From: Paracoccus lutimaris
GTDB lineage: Bacteria; Pseudomonadota; Alphaproteobacteria; Rhodobacterales; Rhodobacteraceae
Reading direction: 5' to 3'
Assembly: GCF_003337565.1 (NCBI RefSeq)
Contig: NZ_QPJL01000021.1
Coordinates: 1 to 61,578 of the forward strand
Length of the DNA stretch: 61,578 nt
This document shows, piece after piece, positions 51,768 to 61,276 of this stretch; the first letter of the stretch is position 1; each line of letters starts with the position of its first letter. The translations under genes were made by a program, and so were the position numbers. Under the pieces are notes generated by a model. It worked only from the letters and a program-made list of their open reading frames with translations. It made no database searches and was not told where the DNA came from.

Positions 51768-53713
51768 TGCTGACGCTTGGCCCCCTTGGCTTTCTTGCGC
51801 CCTGGCTGCTGAGTGCACTGATCGCGCTGCCGGCGATCTGGCTGATCCTGCGGGTCATGCCGCCTGCGCCGAAACTGGTGCGCTTTCCCGGCACGCGGCT
51901 GCTTTTGGGTCTCAGGGACGCGCATCCCGTGGCGCGGCACACGCCGTGGTGGCTGCTGTTGCTGCGGGTGCTGGCGATTGCGGCGCTGATCCTGGGTTTT
52001 GCCGGTCCGGTCTGGAAGCCGCTGCCCGATCAGGCCGGGCAGGGGCCGTTGCTGATCGTTCTGGATGCCGGCTGGGCCGCCGCGCCCGACTGGCCCGAGC
52101 GTCAGGCCCGCGTCCTGCGGGCGCTGGACCGCGCCTCGGGTCAGGGCCAGCCCGCCGCGCTTTTGGTCGCGGATGGCACGGCCAGCGGCACGCTGCCTTT
52201 TCAGCCGGCCGGTGAGGTCGCGGCCCGGCTGCGCGCCCTGACCCCCGCCGCATGGGAAACCCGCTATCCCGAGGCACGGACCGAAATCCTGGCCGAAACC
52301 TTGGCCGAGGCTCCGCAATCCGGGCTTTTGACGCTTTGGCTCAGCGACGGGCTGGACCATCCGGGCCGTGCCGGCCTGCTTGCGGCGCTGGCCGTGCGCG
52401 GCGAAGTCACCGTCATTCCCCCGACCAGTGCGCGCCTGTCGCTGGAACTGATTCCCGGTGACCGCCCGGCGCTGCACCTGCGCGCGACCAGCCCCGGCAC
52501 GCCCCCCGCCGTGCTGGCCATGGGGCTTGATCCGCAGGGCATGCCGCGCGAACTGGCCCGCCTTGACCCCACCAAACCCGAGGCCGTGACCGAATCCGGC
52601 ATCACCACCCGCATGATCCAGATCGAGCTGCCCTCGGAACTGCGCAACCGCATCACCCGCTTTGAAATCGAGGGCCAGCGCAGCGCCGGGGCCATCGTGC
52701 TGGCCGATGACAGCCTGCGCCGACGCAAGGTGGCGCTGGTCGGCGACGACCGCGCGACCGAGACCCAGCGCCTGCTCTCGCCGCTGCATTACCTGCGCCG
52801 CGCGCTGATCCCCAGCACCGACCTGATCGAGGGCGGGCTTGAGGACGTGCTGCAGGCCTCGCCCGATGTGGTGATCATGGTCGATCAGATCGGCCTGCCC
52901 GACAGCGAGGCGCTGGCGGCATGGCTGGACAAGGGCGGCCTGCTGATCCGCTTTGCCGGGCCGCGCATGGCCGCGTCCGAGCACCTGCGCGACGAGCCTT
53001 TCCTGCCGGTCACGCTGCGCGAAGGCGGGCGCGACATCGGCGGCGCGCTAAGCTGGGGAGAGCCGCGCGGGCTGACGCCCTTTCCGGCCGAGGGGCCGTT
53101 TTCGGGCCTGAACGTGCCGGCTGATGCGACCGTGCGCGCCCAGCTTCTGGCCGAACCCGCGCCCGATCTTGCGCAAAAGACGCTGGCGCAACTGACCGAC
53201 GGCACGCCCTTGGTCACGCGCGCGCCTTACGGACAGGGGCAGATGGTGCTGTTTCACACCTCGGCCAATGCCGAATGGACCAATCTGGCGATCTCGGGCC
53301 TGTTCGTCGAGATGCTGCAACGGCTGGTCCAGACTGCCCGCGCCAGCAGCCCGCAGCCCGACACCGCCCCCGCCGAGGATACGTTCTGGACGCCCGAGCA
53401 GGTGCTGGACGGCTTTGGCCGCGCGCAGGACCCCGAGGACCCGGTGCCGGTTTCGGCCGGTGATTTCACCAAGGGGGCGGGGCCGGGCGCGCCAGCGGGG
53501 CTTTATCGCGCCGGTGAACGGGTCGCCGCGCTGAATGCGGGCGGGACCCTGGCGCTGGCCGACTGGCCGGGCGCGCGGGTGGAAACGGCGGCGCGGACGG
53601 CGGGGCTGGACCTGCGCGGCTGGCTGATCGCGCTGGCGGCGCTGCTGTTCGCGCTGGACGCATTGGGCAGCGCATGGCTGGCGCGCGGCATTGGCCAAAG
53701 GGGGCTGGCATGA
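51767..53713 (+). CDS. BatA-type (aerotolerance N-terminal) membrane protein
   Basis: 648 residues. The N-terminal two helices (LGFLAPWLLSALIALPAIWL; LLLLRVLAIAALILGFAGPV) are the BatA/aerotolerance-regulator module. A degenerate VWA-like region follows (ILVVLDAGW-like LLIVLDAGWAAAPDWPERQA), then a large domain with FDDSLRRRK and a glutamine-amidotransferase-like part. A C-terminal helix (GWLIALAALLFALDALGSAW) anchors it again. In many Rhodobacteraceae, as I recall, this protein is fused to the following DUF4159 domain; here the two are separated by an ATGA overlap. Confidence 0.85.
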   Translation: MLTLGPLGFLAPWLLSALIALPAIWLILRVMPPAPKLVRFPGTRLLLGLRDAHPVARHTPWWLLLLRVLAIAALILGFAGPVWKPLPDQAGQGPLLIVLDAGWAAAPDWPERQARVLRALDRASGQGQPAALLVADGTASGTLPFQPAGEVAARLRALTPAAWETRYPEARTEILAETLAEAPQSGLLTLWLSDGLDHPGRAGLLAALAVRGEVTVIPPTSARLSLELIPGDRPALHLRATSPGTPPAVLAMGLDPQGMPRELARLDPTKPEAVTESGITTRMIQIELPSELRNRITRFEIEGQRSAGAIVLADDSLRRRKVALVGDDRATETQRLLSPLHYLRRALIPSTDLIEGGLEDVLQASPDVVIMVDQIGLPDSEALAAWLDKGGLLIRFAGPRMAASEHLRDEPFLPVTLREGGRDIGGALSWGEPRGLTPFPAEGPFSGLNVPADATVRAQLLAEPAPDLAQKTLAQLTDGTPLVTRAPYGQGQMVLFHTSANAEWTNLAISGLFVEMLQRLVQTARASSPQPDTAPAEDTFWTPEQVLDGFGRAQDPEDPVPVSAGDFTKGAGPGAPAGLYRAGERVAALNAGGTLALADWPGARVETAARTAGLDLRGWLIALAALLFALDALGSAWLARGIGQRGLA

Positions 53714-54546
53714 CGCGGATTTTCCTGATTCTGGCCCTGATCCTTGGCGCCGCACAGGTGTGGGCGCAGGAACAGCCCGACCCGCGCCTGATCCGCGCCG
53801 CCGATGACGTGGCGCTGGCCTATGTCGTGACCGGCGACCCCGAGGTGGACGAAACCTCCGAAGCCGGGTTGCGCGGCATCTCGCAGGTGCTGGCCGCGCG
53901 CACCACTGTCGAGCCGGGCGAGCCCATCGGCCTTGATCTGGACCGGGACGACCTGTCCTTGCTGACCTTTCTTTACTGGCCGGTGACGGATGGGCAGCCC
54001 TCTCCCTCGCCGCAGGCTTACGTTCGGCTGAACCATTTCCTGCGCTCGGGCGGGATGATCCTGTTTGACACCCGCGACGGCGATATTGCCGGGCTTGGCG
54101 GGCCGGACGGGGCGGCGGCGCTGAAACGGCTGGCGGCGCCCCTGGATATTCCGCCGCTGGCGCCGGTGCCGCGTGATCATGTGCTGACCCGGACCTTTTA
54201 CCTGCTGCAGGATTTCCCCGGCCGCTATCAGGGCCGCGACATCTGGGCCGAGGCCCCGCCGGCGGATGCTGCCGCGGCCGAGGGCGTGCCCTTTCGCAGC
54301 CTGAATGACGGGGTTTCGCCGGTCGTGATCGGCGGCAATTCCTGGGCCGAGGCCTGGGCAATGGATGAAAACGGCCTGCCGATGTTCAGCGTCGGCTCCA
54401 GCCTTGACGGCGAGCGCCAGCGCGAGATGGCTTACCGCTTTGGCGTCAACCTGATCATGTATGTGATGACCGGAAACTATAAATCCGATCAGGTGCATGT
54501 CCCGGCCTTGCTTGACCGCTTGCGGCAAGAGGAGGCGATCCGGTGA
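53710..54546 (+). CDS. DUF4159 domain-containing protein
   Basis: 278 residues from ATG 53710, overlapping the BatA-like stop. It has its own signal peptide (MTRIFLILALILGAAQVWAQ). The mature DUF4159 domain has AYVVTGDPEVDETSEAGLRG, LLTFLYWPVTDGQPSPSPQA, LRSGGMILFDTRDGDIAG and the C-terminal QREMAYRFGVNLIMYVMTGN. The signal peptide suggests a periplasmic location. Its domain is often the C-terminal part of a fused BatA-DUF4159 protein, so this could be a natural fission or the product of an old frameshift that preserved both halves. Confidence 0.87.
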   Translation: MTRIFLILALILGAAQVWAQEQPDPRLIRAADDVALAYVVTGDPEVDETSEAGLRGISQVLAARTTVEPGEPIGLDLDRDDLSLLTFLYWPVTDGQPSPSPQAYVRLNHFLRSGGMILFDTRDGDIAGLGGPDGAAALKRLAAPLDIPPLAPVPRDHVLTRTFYLLQDFPGRYQGRDIWAEAPPADAAAAEGVPFRSLNDGVSPVVIGGNSWAEAWAMDENGLPMFSVGSSLDGERQREMAYRFGVNLIMYVMTGNYKSDQVHVPALLDRLRQEEAIR

Positions 54547-56648
54547 ACGGGCTGAGCTTTGATCCCTTGCTGCCATGGCCGCTGGTCGGCGCGATTGCCG
54601 TGCTGGCGGTTCTGGTCATGCTGTGGTCGCTGTGGCGGGGCCTGCGGGGCTGGTTCTGGCGCGGGCTGGCCGGGGCTGCGGCGGCGCTGGCGCTGGCCGG
54701 GCCGGCGCTGGAAACCGGCATGCGCAACATGCTGTCCGATATCGTGATCCTGCTGGATGATCGCAGTGCCAGCCAGTCGTTGCCGGGCCGCGGCGAACAG
54801 GCCGACGCCGCCATCGAAGAGCTGACGCAGCAGCTGAACGCCCTGCCGGGCACCGAGATCCGCCGCGTGACCGTGGGCGACGATCCCGATGGCACGCTGA
54901 TCGGCACCGCCCTGACCCGGGCGCTGGCGGCCGAGCCGCAGACCCGCATCGCCGGTATCGTCGCCGTGACCGACGGGCTGGCGCATGACGCATCGGCGCT
55001 GCCTGCGACGGCGCCCGCGCCGGTCCATGTCCTGTTGACCGGAACGCCCGTCGACTGGGACCGCCGGCTGGTCATCGAAGAGGCCCCGGCCTATGGCCTG
55101 ATCGGTCAGCCCGTCACCATCCGGGTCCGGATCGAGGATCAGGGCGCCGTCCCGCCCGAGGCCGCGCAGATGCCGTCGCGGCTGAACATCTCGGTCGACG
55201 GTCAGGATGCGCGCAGCATCGAGCTGCCTGCGGGCGTGACGCTGGATTTGCCGGTGGTGCCCGAACATGCCGGGCAGAACGTGGTCTCGATCGGCTTTGA
55301 CGCGCCCGAGGCCAGCCCGCCCGAGCTGACCGACCGCAACAATTCCGCCGCCATCCAGATTCAGGGCGTCCATGACCGGCTGCGGGTGCTGCTGGTCTCG
55401 GGCGAGCCGCATCCGGGTGAAAGAACATGGCGCAACCTGCTGAAATCGGATGCGAATGTCGATCTGATCCATTTCACCATCCTGCGCCCGCCGGACAAGA
55501 TGGACGCGGTCCCGGTGGACGAGCTGTCGCTGATCGCCTTTCCGACCCAGGAATTGTTCATGGAGCGGATTCGCGATTTCGACCTGATCATCTTTGACCG
55601 CTACCGGGTGCGCGGCATCCTCTTGCCGCAATATTACGAGAATATCCGCCGCTATGTCGAAGAGGGCGGCGCGGTGCTGGTCGCTGCCGGCCCCGAAATG
55701 TCGACGGTGGAAAGCCTGAACCTGTCGCCCCTGGGGGCGATCCTGCCCGTGCGCCCGACCGGCCGCATCTATGACGAGCCGTTCCTGCCGCGCCTGACCG
55801 AGGACGGCGCCCGCCACCCGGTCACCGCCGGGCTGACCGGCGCCCCGCGCGAAGGGCGCGGGGATCACTGGGGACGCTGGCTGCGCATGTCGCAGGTCAT
55901 TCCCAGCCCGGGCGCGCAGGTGGTGATGACCGGCGCCAATGACGCGCCACTGCTGATCCTTGACCGCGTGGGCAAGGGGCGGGTGGCGCTGATGACCTCG
56001 GATCAGGTCTGGCTTTGGGGGCGCGGCTTCGAAGGCGGCGGCCCGCAGCTTGAGTTGCTGCGCCGCATCGCGCATTGGTCGATGAAGGAACCCGACCTCG
56101 AGGAAGAGGCGCTGACCGCCGAGGTCTCGGGCGGGCTGACGGTCACCATCACCCGGCGCACCATGGACCGCAGTGCCAGCCCCATCCGCATCACCCGCCC
56201 CGATGGCGAGGTCGTGACCCTGCCGCTGGCGGAAACCGGGCCGGGGCGGTTCTCGGTGCGCTGGATCGCGCCGGGGCCGGGGCTTTACCGGCTGACGGAT
56301 GGCAAGATCACCCGCGTCATCGCCCTTGGCCCCGCCGCCCCCCGCGAATTCGAGGAAACCGTGGCCTCGGGCGCGGCGCTGGGTCCGTTGGCCGAGGCGA
56401 CACAGGGCGCGGTCCTGGACCTTTCGGATGGCATCCCGCGCCTGCGCACGGTACGCGAGGGGCGTCCGGCGCATGGTCAGGGGGTCGGCGGCGACTGGAT
56501 CGCCATCACGCCCCGCAAGGCGGCCTCGGTCAGCGGCATGACCCATCGCCCGATCCTGCCGCCCTGGGGATGGCTTGTCCTGATCGCGGGGCTGGCATTG
56601 GCGGGCTGGCTGGCCGAGGGGCGGGGCTGGTCGCGTCGTGCGGCCTAG
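54543..56648 (+). CDS. Large membrane protein with VWA/amidotransferase-like region (last gene of the MoxR operon)
   Basis: 701 residues, ATGA overlap with the DUF4159 gene. Two N-terminal helices (WPLVGAIAVLAVLVMLWSLW; GLAGAAAALALAGPALETGM) are followed by a VWA-like segment starting MLSDIVILLDDRSASQSLPG. A long beta-rich periplasmic domain comes next, including an amidotransferase-like part (IFDRYRVRGILLPQYYENIR), then a C-terminal helix (GWLVLIAGLALAGWLAEG). It closes the operon. It resembles the uncharacterised membrane proteins that accompany MoxR-DUF58-BatA clusters. No enzymatic triad is apparent. Confidence 0.85.
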   Translation: MNGLSFDPLLPWPLVGAIAVLAVLVMLWSLWRGLRGWFWRGLAGAAAALALAGPALETGMRNMLSDIVILLDDRSASQSLPGRGEQADAAIEELTQQLNALPGTEIRRVTVGDDPDGTLIGTALTRALAAEPQTRIAGIVAVTDGLAHDASALPATAPAPVHVLLTGTPVDWDRRLVIEEAPAYGLIGQPVTIRVRIEDQGAVPPEAAQMPSRLNISVDGQDARSIELPAGVTLDLPVVPEHAGQNVVSIGFDAPEASPPELTDRNNSAAIQIQGVHDRLRVLLVSGEPHPGERTWRNLLKSDANVDLIHFTILRPPDKMDAVPVDELSLIAFPTQELFMERIRDFDLIIFDRYRVRGILLPQYYENIRRYVEEGGAVLVAAGPEMSTVESLNLSPLGAILPVRPTGRIYDEPFLPRLTEDGARHPVTAGLTGAPREGRGDHWGRWLRMSQVIPSPGAQVVMTGANDAPLLILDRVGKGRVALMTSDQVWLWGRGFEGGGPQLELLRRIAHWSMKEPDLEEEALTAEVSGGLTVTITRRTMDRSASPIRITRPDGEVVTLPLAETGPGRFSVRWIAPGPGLYRLTDGKITRVIALGPAAPREFEETVASGAALGPLAEATQGAVLDLSDGIPRLRTVREGRPAHGQGVGGDWIAITPRKAASVSGMTHRPILPPWGWLVLIAGLALAGWLAEGRGWSRRAA

Positions 56649-56748
56649 GCGCCCCGCCGCCTGTGTGTCAGGTTGCCGATGACCGGCGAAACTTGCCAAG
56701 TTGACGCCCCGTTGCTAGGCAAATGAAAACACTCCAAGAGGAACGCGC

Positions 56749-57228
56749 ATGGCCGCCGACGAGACCCCCTATATCCCGCCGACCGAAGCCGATCTGGCGC
56801 TGATCAAGCGGATCCTGCCGCATCGCTACCCTTTCCTGCTGGTGGACAAGGTGCGCGACATCGTGCCGATGGAAAGCTGCGTCGGGATCAAGAACGTCAC
56901 CTCGAACGAGCCGCATTTCGAGGGCCATTTCCCGCAGGAGCCGGTGATGCCGGGCGTCCTGATCATCGAGGCGATAGCGCAGGCCTCGGCAGTTCTGGTC
57001 GGTTGCAGCCTTGATCTGGCCGACAAGGGCATGGGCACCTATTTCATGTCCATCGACAAATGCCGTTTCCGCCGCAAGGTCGTGCCGGGCGATGTGCTGG
57101 AACTGCATATCAAGACCCTGCGCGGCGGCGGCAAGGTCTGGAAATTCGAGGGCCGCGCCATCGTCGATGGCGAACTGGCCGCCGAGGCCGAGATCATGGC
57201 CATGATGAACCGGGGCGAAAATGGCTGA
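56749..57228 (+). CDS. fabZ: 3-hydroxyacyl-[acyl-carrier-protein] dehydratase FabZ
   Basis: 159 residues. Hot-dog fold with catalytic H60 ([16 protein letters not shown]) and E74 ([10 protein letters not shown]), and the usual opening [13 protein letters not shown]. It dehydrates beta-hydroxyacyl-ACP during fatty acid elongation and sits at the branch with lipid A synthesis. It is the first gene here of fabZ-lpxA-lpxI-lpxB, overlapping lpxA by eight bases. lpxD, often upstream, is not present. An AAGAGGAA ribosome-binding site precedes the ATG. Confidence 0.96.
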   Translation: MAADETPYIPPTEADLALIKRILPHRYPFLLVDKVRDIVPMESCVGIKNVTSNEPHFEGHFPQEPVMPGVLIIEAIAQASAVLVGCSLDLADKGMGTYFMSIDKCRFRRKVVPGDVLELHIKTLRGGGKVWKFEGRAIVDGELAAEAEIMAMMNRGENG

Positions 57229-58006
57229 GAGCGCCATCCACCCCTCGGCCGTGGTCGATCCCGCCGCCCGGATCGGCGAGGGCTGCGAGATCGGCCCCTT
57301 CTGCGTCGTCGGCCCTCAGGTCACGCTGGGGCGGGGCGTGGTGCTGAAATCCCATGTTGTCGTCGCTGGCGAGACGGTGATCGGCGACGAGACCGTGGTC
57401 TTTCCCTTTGCCTCGGTCGGCGAGATCCCGCAGGATCTGAAATTCAAGGGCGAACGCGCGCGTCTGGAAATCGGCGCCCGCAACCGCATCCGCGAATATG
57501 TCACCATGAACCCCGGCACCGAGGGCGGCGGCGGTGTCACCCGCGTCGGCGATGACGGGCTGTTCATGGCCGGCAGCCATGTCGCCCATGACTGCCAGAT
57601 CGGCAACCGGGTGATTCTGGTCAACAATGCCTCGGTCGCCGGGCATTGCGTGCTGGAAGATGACGTGATCGTCGGTGGCCTGTCGGGCGTCCATCAATGG
57701 GTGCGCATCGGGCGCGGCGCGATGATCGGCGCGGTGACCATGGTCACCGCCGACGTGATCCCCTTTGGCCTCGTGCAGGGGCCGCGCGGGCATCTGGACG
57801 GGCTGAACCTTGTCGGGCTGAAACGCCGTGGCACCTCGCGCGATGAAATCCACGCGCTGCGCGACATGCTGGGCAAGCTGGGGCAGGGCAGTTTCCGCGA
57901 CACCGCCCGCCAGCTCGCCAAGGGCGAAAACGGGCCGATGGTCAGCGAGGTTCTGGACTTCATCCTTGGCCCCTCGGACCGCAGCTTTCTGGCGCCCCAT
58001 CCATGA
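57221..58006 (+). CDS. lpxA: UDP-N-acetylglucosamine acyltransferase LpxA
   Basis: 261 residues. Left-handed parallel beta-helix of hexapeptide repeats ([20 protein letters not shown], then [20 protein letters not shown]). The catalytic His is H123 in [10 protein letters not shown], followed by [20 protein letters not shown] and a helical C-terminus. It acylates UDP-GlcNAc as the first step of lipid A synthesis. It overlaps lpxI by ATGA. Confidence 0.97.
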   Translation: MAESAIHPSAVVDPAARIGEGCEIGPFCVVGPQVTLGRGVVLKSHVVVAGETVIGDETVVFPFASVGEIPQDLKFKGERARLEIGARNRIREYVTMNPGTEGGGGVTRVGDDGLFMAGSHVAHDCQIGNRVILVNNASVAGHCVLEDDVIVGGLSGVHQWVRIGRGAMIGAVTMVTADVIPFGLVQGPRGHLDGLNLVGLKRRGTSRDEIHALRDMLGKLGQGSFRDTARQLAKGENGPMVSEVLDFILGPSDRSFLAPHP

Positions 58007-58800
58007 GTCGCATTGCCCTGATCGCCGGCGAGGGCCGCCTTGCCCCCGCCATTGCCGCCGCGCTGGACGATCCTTTGGTCTATGCGCTGGACGGGCTGAA
58101 GCCGCAGGTCGCGGCCAAGCCCTTCCGGCTGGAGCGGCTGGTGCCGTTTCTGGACGAATTGCTGGATCAGGGCGCGACCGAGGTGGTCTTTGCCGGTGCC
58201 ATCCGCCGCCCCCGGATCGAGCCGGACCTGTTCGACGCCCGCACCATGGCCATCGTGCCGCGCATCGTCATGGGCATGCAGTCGGGCGATGATGCCGCCC
58301 TGCGCGCGGTCATCGACGTCTTCGAGGAAAGCGGCCTAACAGTTCGCTCTGTCGATGAAATCCTGCCTGACCTTGTGCCGGGTGAGGGGATTTTGGTGGG
58401 CGAACCCAGCCCCCGTGACCAAAAGGACGCGGCCCGCGCGGCCCAGATCGTCCGGGGGCTCGGCCCGCTGGATGTGGGTCAGGGCGCGGTGGTGGCGCAG
58501 GGGCTTTGTCTTGCCATCGAAGCGCTGCCGGGCACGCAGGCCATGCTGGAATTCGCCGCCCTGCATTCGAGGCTGAAGCCCGATCCCAAGGGTGCCAGGG
58601 GCGTGCTTTACAAGGCGCCGAAGCCCGGTCAGGACCGGCGGATCGACCTGCCGACCATCGGCCCCGACACCGTGGCACAGGTCGCGGCGGCGGGTCTTGG
58701 CGGCATCGTCTGGGAGGCGGGCGGCGTCATCTTGCTGGAACGCGAGGCGGCCATCGCTGCCGCGCGCGATGCGGGCCTGTTTCTCTGGGCGCGGGCCTGA
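58003..58800 (+). CDS. lpxI: UDP-2,3-diacylglucosamine pyrophosphatase LpxI
   Basis: 265 residues. It is the alphaproteobacterial enzyme that replaces LpxH and forms lipid X. Features are ALIAGEGRLAPAIAAALDDP, EVVFAGAIRRPRIEPDL, a central region GDDAALRAVIDVFEESGLTV, and the C-terminal domain with PKGARGVLYKAPKPGQDRR and DLPTIGPDTV. Conserved acidic residues in the C-terminal domain are present. Placement between lpxA and lpxB supports the assignment. Confidence 0.95.
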   Translation: MSRIALIAGEGRLAPAIAAALDDPLVYALDGLKPQVAAKPFRLERLVPFLDELLDQGATEVVFAGAIRRPRIEPDLFDARTMAIVPRIVMGMQSGDDAALRAVIDVFEESGLTVRSVDEILPDLVPGEGILVGEPSPRDQKDAARAAQIVRGLGPLDVGQGAVVAQGLCLAIEALPGTQAMLEFAALHSRLKPDPKGARGVLYKAPKPGQDRRIDLPTIGPDTVAQVAAAGLGGIVWEAGGVILLEREAAIAAARDAGLFLWARA

Positions 58801-58876
58801 TTTCGGGCCTGATTGCGGGAACGCCCCTGCCTGCCGGGCCGTTTCCTCCTTGCGGACTGCGAAAAGGGATGACGGA

Positions 58877-60040
58877 ATGAAGCTCTTTCTGATCGCGGGT
58901 GAGCCTTCGGGCGACAATCTGGGCGCTGCGCTGATGGCGGGCCTCAAGCAGCTGGTGCCGGGCGTCGAGTTTCTGGGCGTCGGCGGCCCCGCCATGGAGG
59001 CCGAGGGCCTGACCAGCCGCTTTCCCATGGATGAGCTGTCGCTGATGGGCATCTGGGAAATACTGCCGAAATACCGCGCCTTGAAGGCCCGCATCGCCGA
59101 GACCGCCCAGGCCATCGCCGATGAAAAGCCTGACGCGCTGATCACCATCGACAGCCCCGATTTCTGCCTGCGCGTGGCGCGTCAGGCGCGGGCGCTGAAC
59201 CCTGATCTGCGCACCATCCATTATGTTGCGCCCTCGGTTTGGGCATGGCGGGCGGGGCGGGCGAAAAAGATGGCCGAGGTCATCGACCATGTGCTGGCGA
59301 TCCTGCCCTTTGAGCCGCCCCTGATGCAGGCCGCCGGCATGAGCTGCGATTTCGTCGGCCATCCTATCGTCGCCGAACCTGTCGCCGGCCCGGCCGAGGC
59401 GGCGGCGTTTCGCGAAACCCATGGCATCGCGCCCGGCCAGCCGCTGATCCTGTGCCTGCCCGGTTCGCGCCGGACCGAGGTCTCGCGGCTGGGACCGCGC
59501 TTTGACGAGGCCTTGATGCGGCTGCGCGACCGGGTGCCCGAGATCCGCGTGGTCATTCCGACCGTGCGCGGGGTCTCGGGGCTGGTGCGCGACATGGCGA
59601 AACGCTGGCCGACCGCGCCCATCGTCGTCGAAAACGCAGACGAGAAACGCGCGGCATTCGCCGCCGCCGATCTGGCGCTGGCGGCCTCGGGGACGGTCAG
59701 TCTGGATCTGGCGGCCAATGACGTGCCGATGGTGATCGGCTATGACGTCGCGCCGCTCAGCCGGCTGATCATCCGCCTGATGCTGAAAACCGATACGGTG
59801 ACGCTGGTCAATCTGGTCAGCGAGACCCGCGCGGTGCCGGAATTTCTGGGCGCGGATTGCGATCCCGGTCCGATGTCGCAGGCGCTGTTCTGCCTGCTTG
59901 AGCATCCCGAGGACCGGTCTGCGCAGATCGCCGCGATGGAGCTGACCATGGAGCGGCTGGGGCGCGGCGGCGAGGCTCCGGGCCTGCGCGCCGCGCGATC
60001 CGTGCTGGGCGCGCTCAGTTCTGCGCCGCGACCACGATGA
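58877..60040 (+). CDS. lpxB: Lipid-A-disaccharide synthase LpxB
   Basis: 387 residues from ATG 58877 (MKLFLIAGEPSGDNLGAALM); a longer frame from 58592 is a shadow of lpxI. It is a GT19 glycosyltransferase joining UDP-2,3-diacylglucosamine and lipid X. Typical segments are FPMDELSLMGIWEILPKYRA, the YVAPSVWAWRAGRAKKM motif, DFVGHPIVAE, CLPGSRRTEVSRL and ALAASGTVSLDLAANDVPMV. Its last 26 bases overlap the convergent ridA gene, so the C-terminal tail (LGALSSAPRPR) may be an extended variant. Confidence 0.96.
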   Translation: MKLFLIAGEPSGDNLGAALMAGLKQLVPGVEFLGVGGPAMEAEGLTSRFPMDELSLMGIWEILPKYRALKARIAETAQAIADEKPDALITIDSPDFCLRVARQARALNPDLRTIHYVAPSVWAWRAGRAKKMAEVIDHVLAILPFEPPLMQAAGMSCDFVGHPIVAEPVAGPAEAAAFRETHGIAPGQPLILCLPGSRRTEVSRLGPRFDEALMRLRDRVPEIRVVIPTVRGVSGLVRDMAKRWPTAPIVVENADEKRAAFAAADLALAASGTVSLDLAANDVPMVIGYDVAPLSRLIIRLMLKTDTVTLVNLVSETRAVPEFLGADCDPGPMSQALFCLLEHPEDRSAQIAAMELTMERLGRGGEAPGLRAARSVLGALSSAPRPR

Positions 60041-60365
60041 TCTCGACCTTGTAGTCGGGGGTGGCCAGAGCCGATTCGCCGGTGGCGCGGGCGGGGGTGT
60101 GGCCCTGCGGTGCCCAGCCGTCCCAGACCGCGTTCATCTCGGCGAAATCGCCCATGCTCGCGAGCCAGATCTGCGCCGACAGGATGCGGGTCTTGTCCGA
60201 GCCGCATTCGGCCAGCAGCCGGTCGATCTGGGCCAGAACCTCGCGCGTCTGCTCGGTCACCGAGGCGCCGGGCTTGCCGACCTGACCGGCCAGATAGACG
60301 GTGCCGTTATGGACCACGGCCTGGCTCATGCGGGCGCCGGTCTCGATGCGTTTGATGTCGGACAT
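60015..60365 (-). CDS. RidA family protein (Rid/YjgF/UK114)
   Basis: 116 residues. The opening is MSDIKRIETGARMSQAVVHN, then GTVYLAGQVGKPGASVTEQT and REVLAQIDRLLAECGSDKTR; the C-terminal end carries the family Arg (ARATGESALA) and Glu (VEIIVVAAQN). RidA enzymes hydrolyse reactive imines or enamines released by PLP enzymes. This protein resembles the Rid4-7-like short group as much as archetypal RidA, so imine hydrolysis is likely but not certain. It overlaps lpxB tail-to-tail by 26 bases. Confidence 0.9.
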   Translation of the reverse strand: MSDIKRIETGARMSQAVVHNGTVYLAGQVGKPGASVTEQTREVLAQIDRLLAECGSDKTRILSAQIWLASMGDFAEMNAVWDGWAPQGHTPARATGESALATPDYKVEIIVVAAQN

Positions 60366-60393
60366 TTCGGATTCCTTTCGGGTTGGTCGCGGC

Positions 60394-61140
60394 CTAGAAC
60401 AGCCGCCAGAAGAATAGCGCCGTCATGCCAAAGCCGATGGCCGCGATCAATGCCCGAAGCCATCGCACCGGCAGGCGCCGCGCGACCGGGGCGCCCAGAT
60501 AGCCGCCCAGAATGGTGCCGATGCTCATCACCGCGGCCGGCATCCAGTCAACCTGGCCGCCGACAGCGAAGATCGCAAAGGAAATCACCGACAGCGCGAA
60601 TGACAGCCAGCTTTTCAGCCCGTTCATCTGGTTGAGGTCGGTCATCCCCCATAGCGCGAACAACGCCAGCAGGATGATGCCCAGCCCGCCATTGAAATAG
60701 CCGCCATAGATCGCGACCGGCAGCATGGTTCCGGCGCCAAAGGGCACGACCATGCTGCGATGCTGCGCCGCCCATTCGCGCACGCGCGCCCCCCAGATGA
60801 AGATCGAGGTCGCCGCCAGCAGCAGGAACGGCACCAGCACCGCGAATGCCTTGTTAGACGAGACAAGCAGCAGGCAGGAGCCGACCGTGCCCCCGGCCAG
60901 CGTCCACAGCGTCAGGCGGGTGACCAGCCGCCGCTCGATCCGGGCAATGTCATGGCGAAAGCCCACGGCTGCGGCCAGATAGCCGGGCAGGGCGGCCACG
61001 GTGCTGGTCGCATTGGCCATGACCACCGGCACGCCGCTGGCGACAAGGGCGGGAAAGGTGATGAAGGTGCCGCCTCCGGCGACGGCGTTCAGCATGCCGC
61101 CGAAGAACCCGGCGGCCAGCATCATCAAGGTATCGGTCAT
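60394..61140 (-). CDS. TauE/SafE-family permease
   Basis: 248 residues with eight predicted membrane helices. The opening MLAAGFFGGMLNAVAGGGTF (TauE motif with NAVAGGGTF) and the repeat GGYFNGGLGIILLALFALWG are hallmarks. TauE/SafE proteins export or import sulfite, sulfoacetate or other organosulfonate anions. No sulfonate genes flank it, so the substrate is unknown. The start is ATG 61140, and ridA follows in the same direction after about 30 bases. Confidence 0.9.
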   Translation of the reverse strand: MTDTLMMLAAGFFGGMLNAVAGGGTFITFPALVASGVPVVMANATSTVAALPGYLAAAVGFRHDIARIERRLVTRLTLWTLAGGTVGSCLLLVSSNKAFAVLVPFLLLAATSIFIWGARVREWAAQHRSMVVPFGAGTMLPVAIYGGYFNGGLGIILLALFALWGMTDLNQMNGLKSWLSFALSVISFAIFAVGGQVDWMPAAVMSIGTILGGYLGAPVARRLPVRWLRALIAAIGFGMTALFFWRLF

Positions 61141-61276
61141 AAGTCATTGTCCCGCTGCGATCCGCGACATGCTTAGCGGCGAGGGGCGGGGGCGTCCAGT
61201 CGGGGGCTTCAGGTTGTTGGTTGTGAATGTGTAGTCATCTTATCTCTGCCTATATGTGTTTATAGAAACCGATCAG

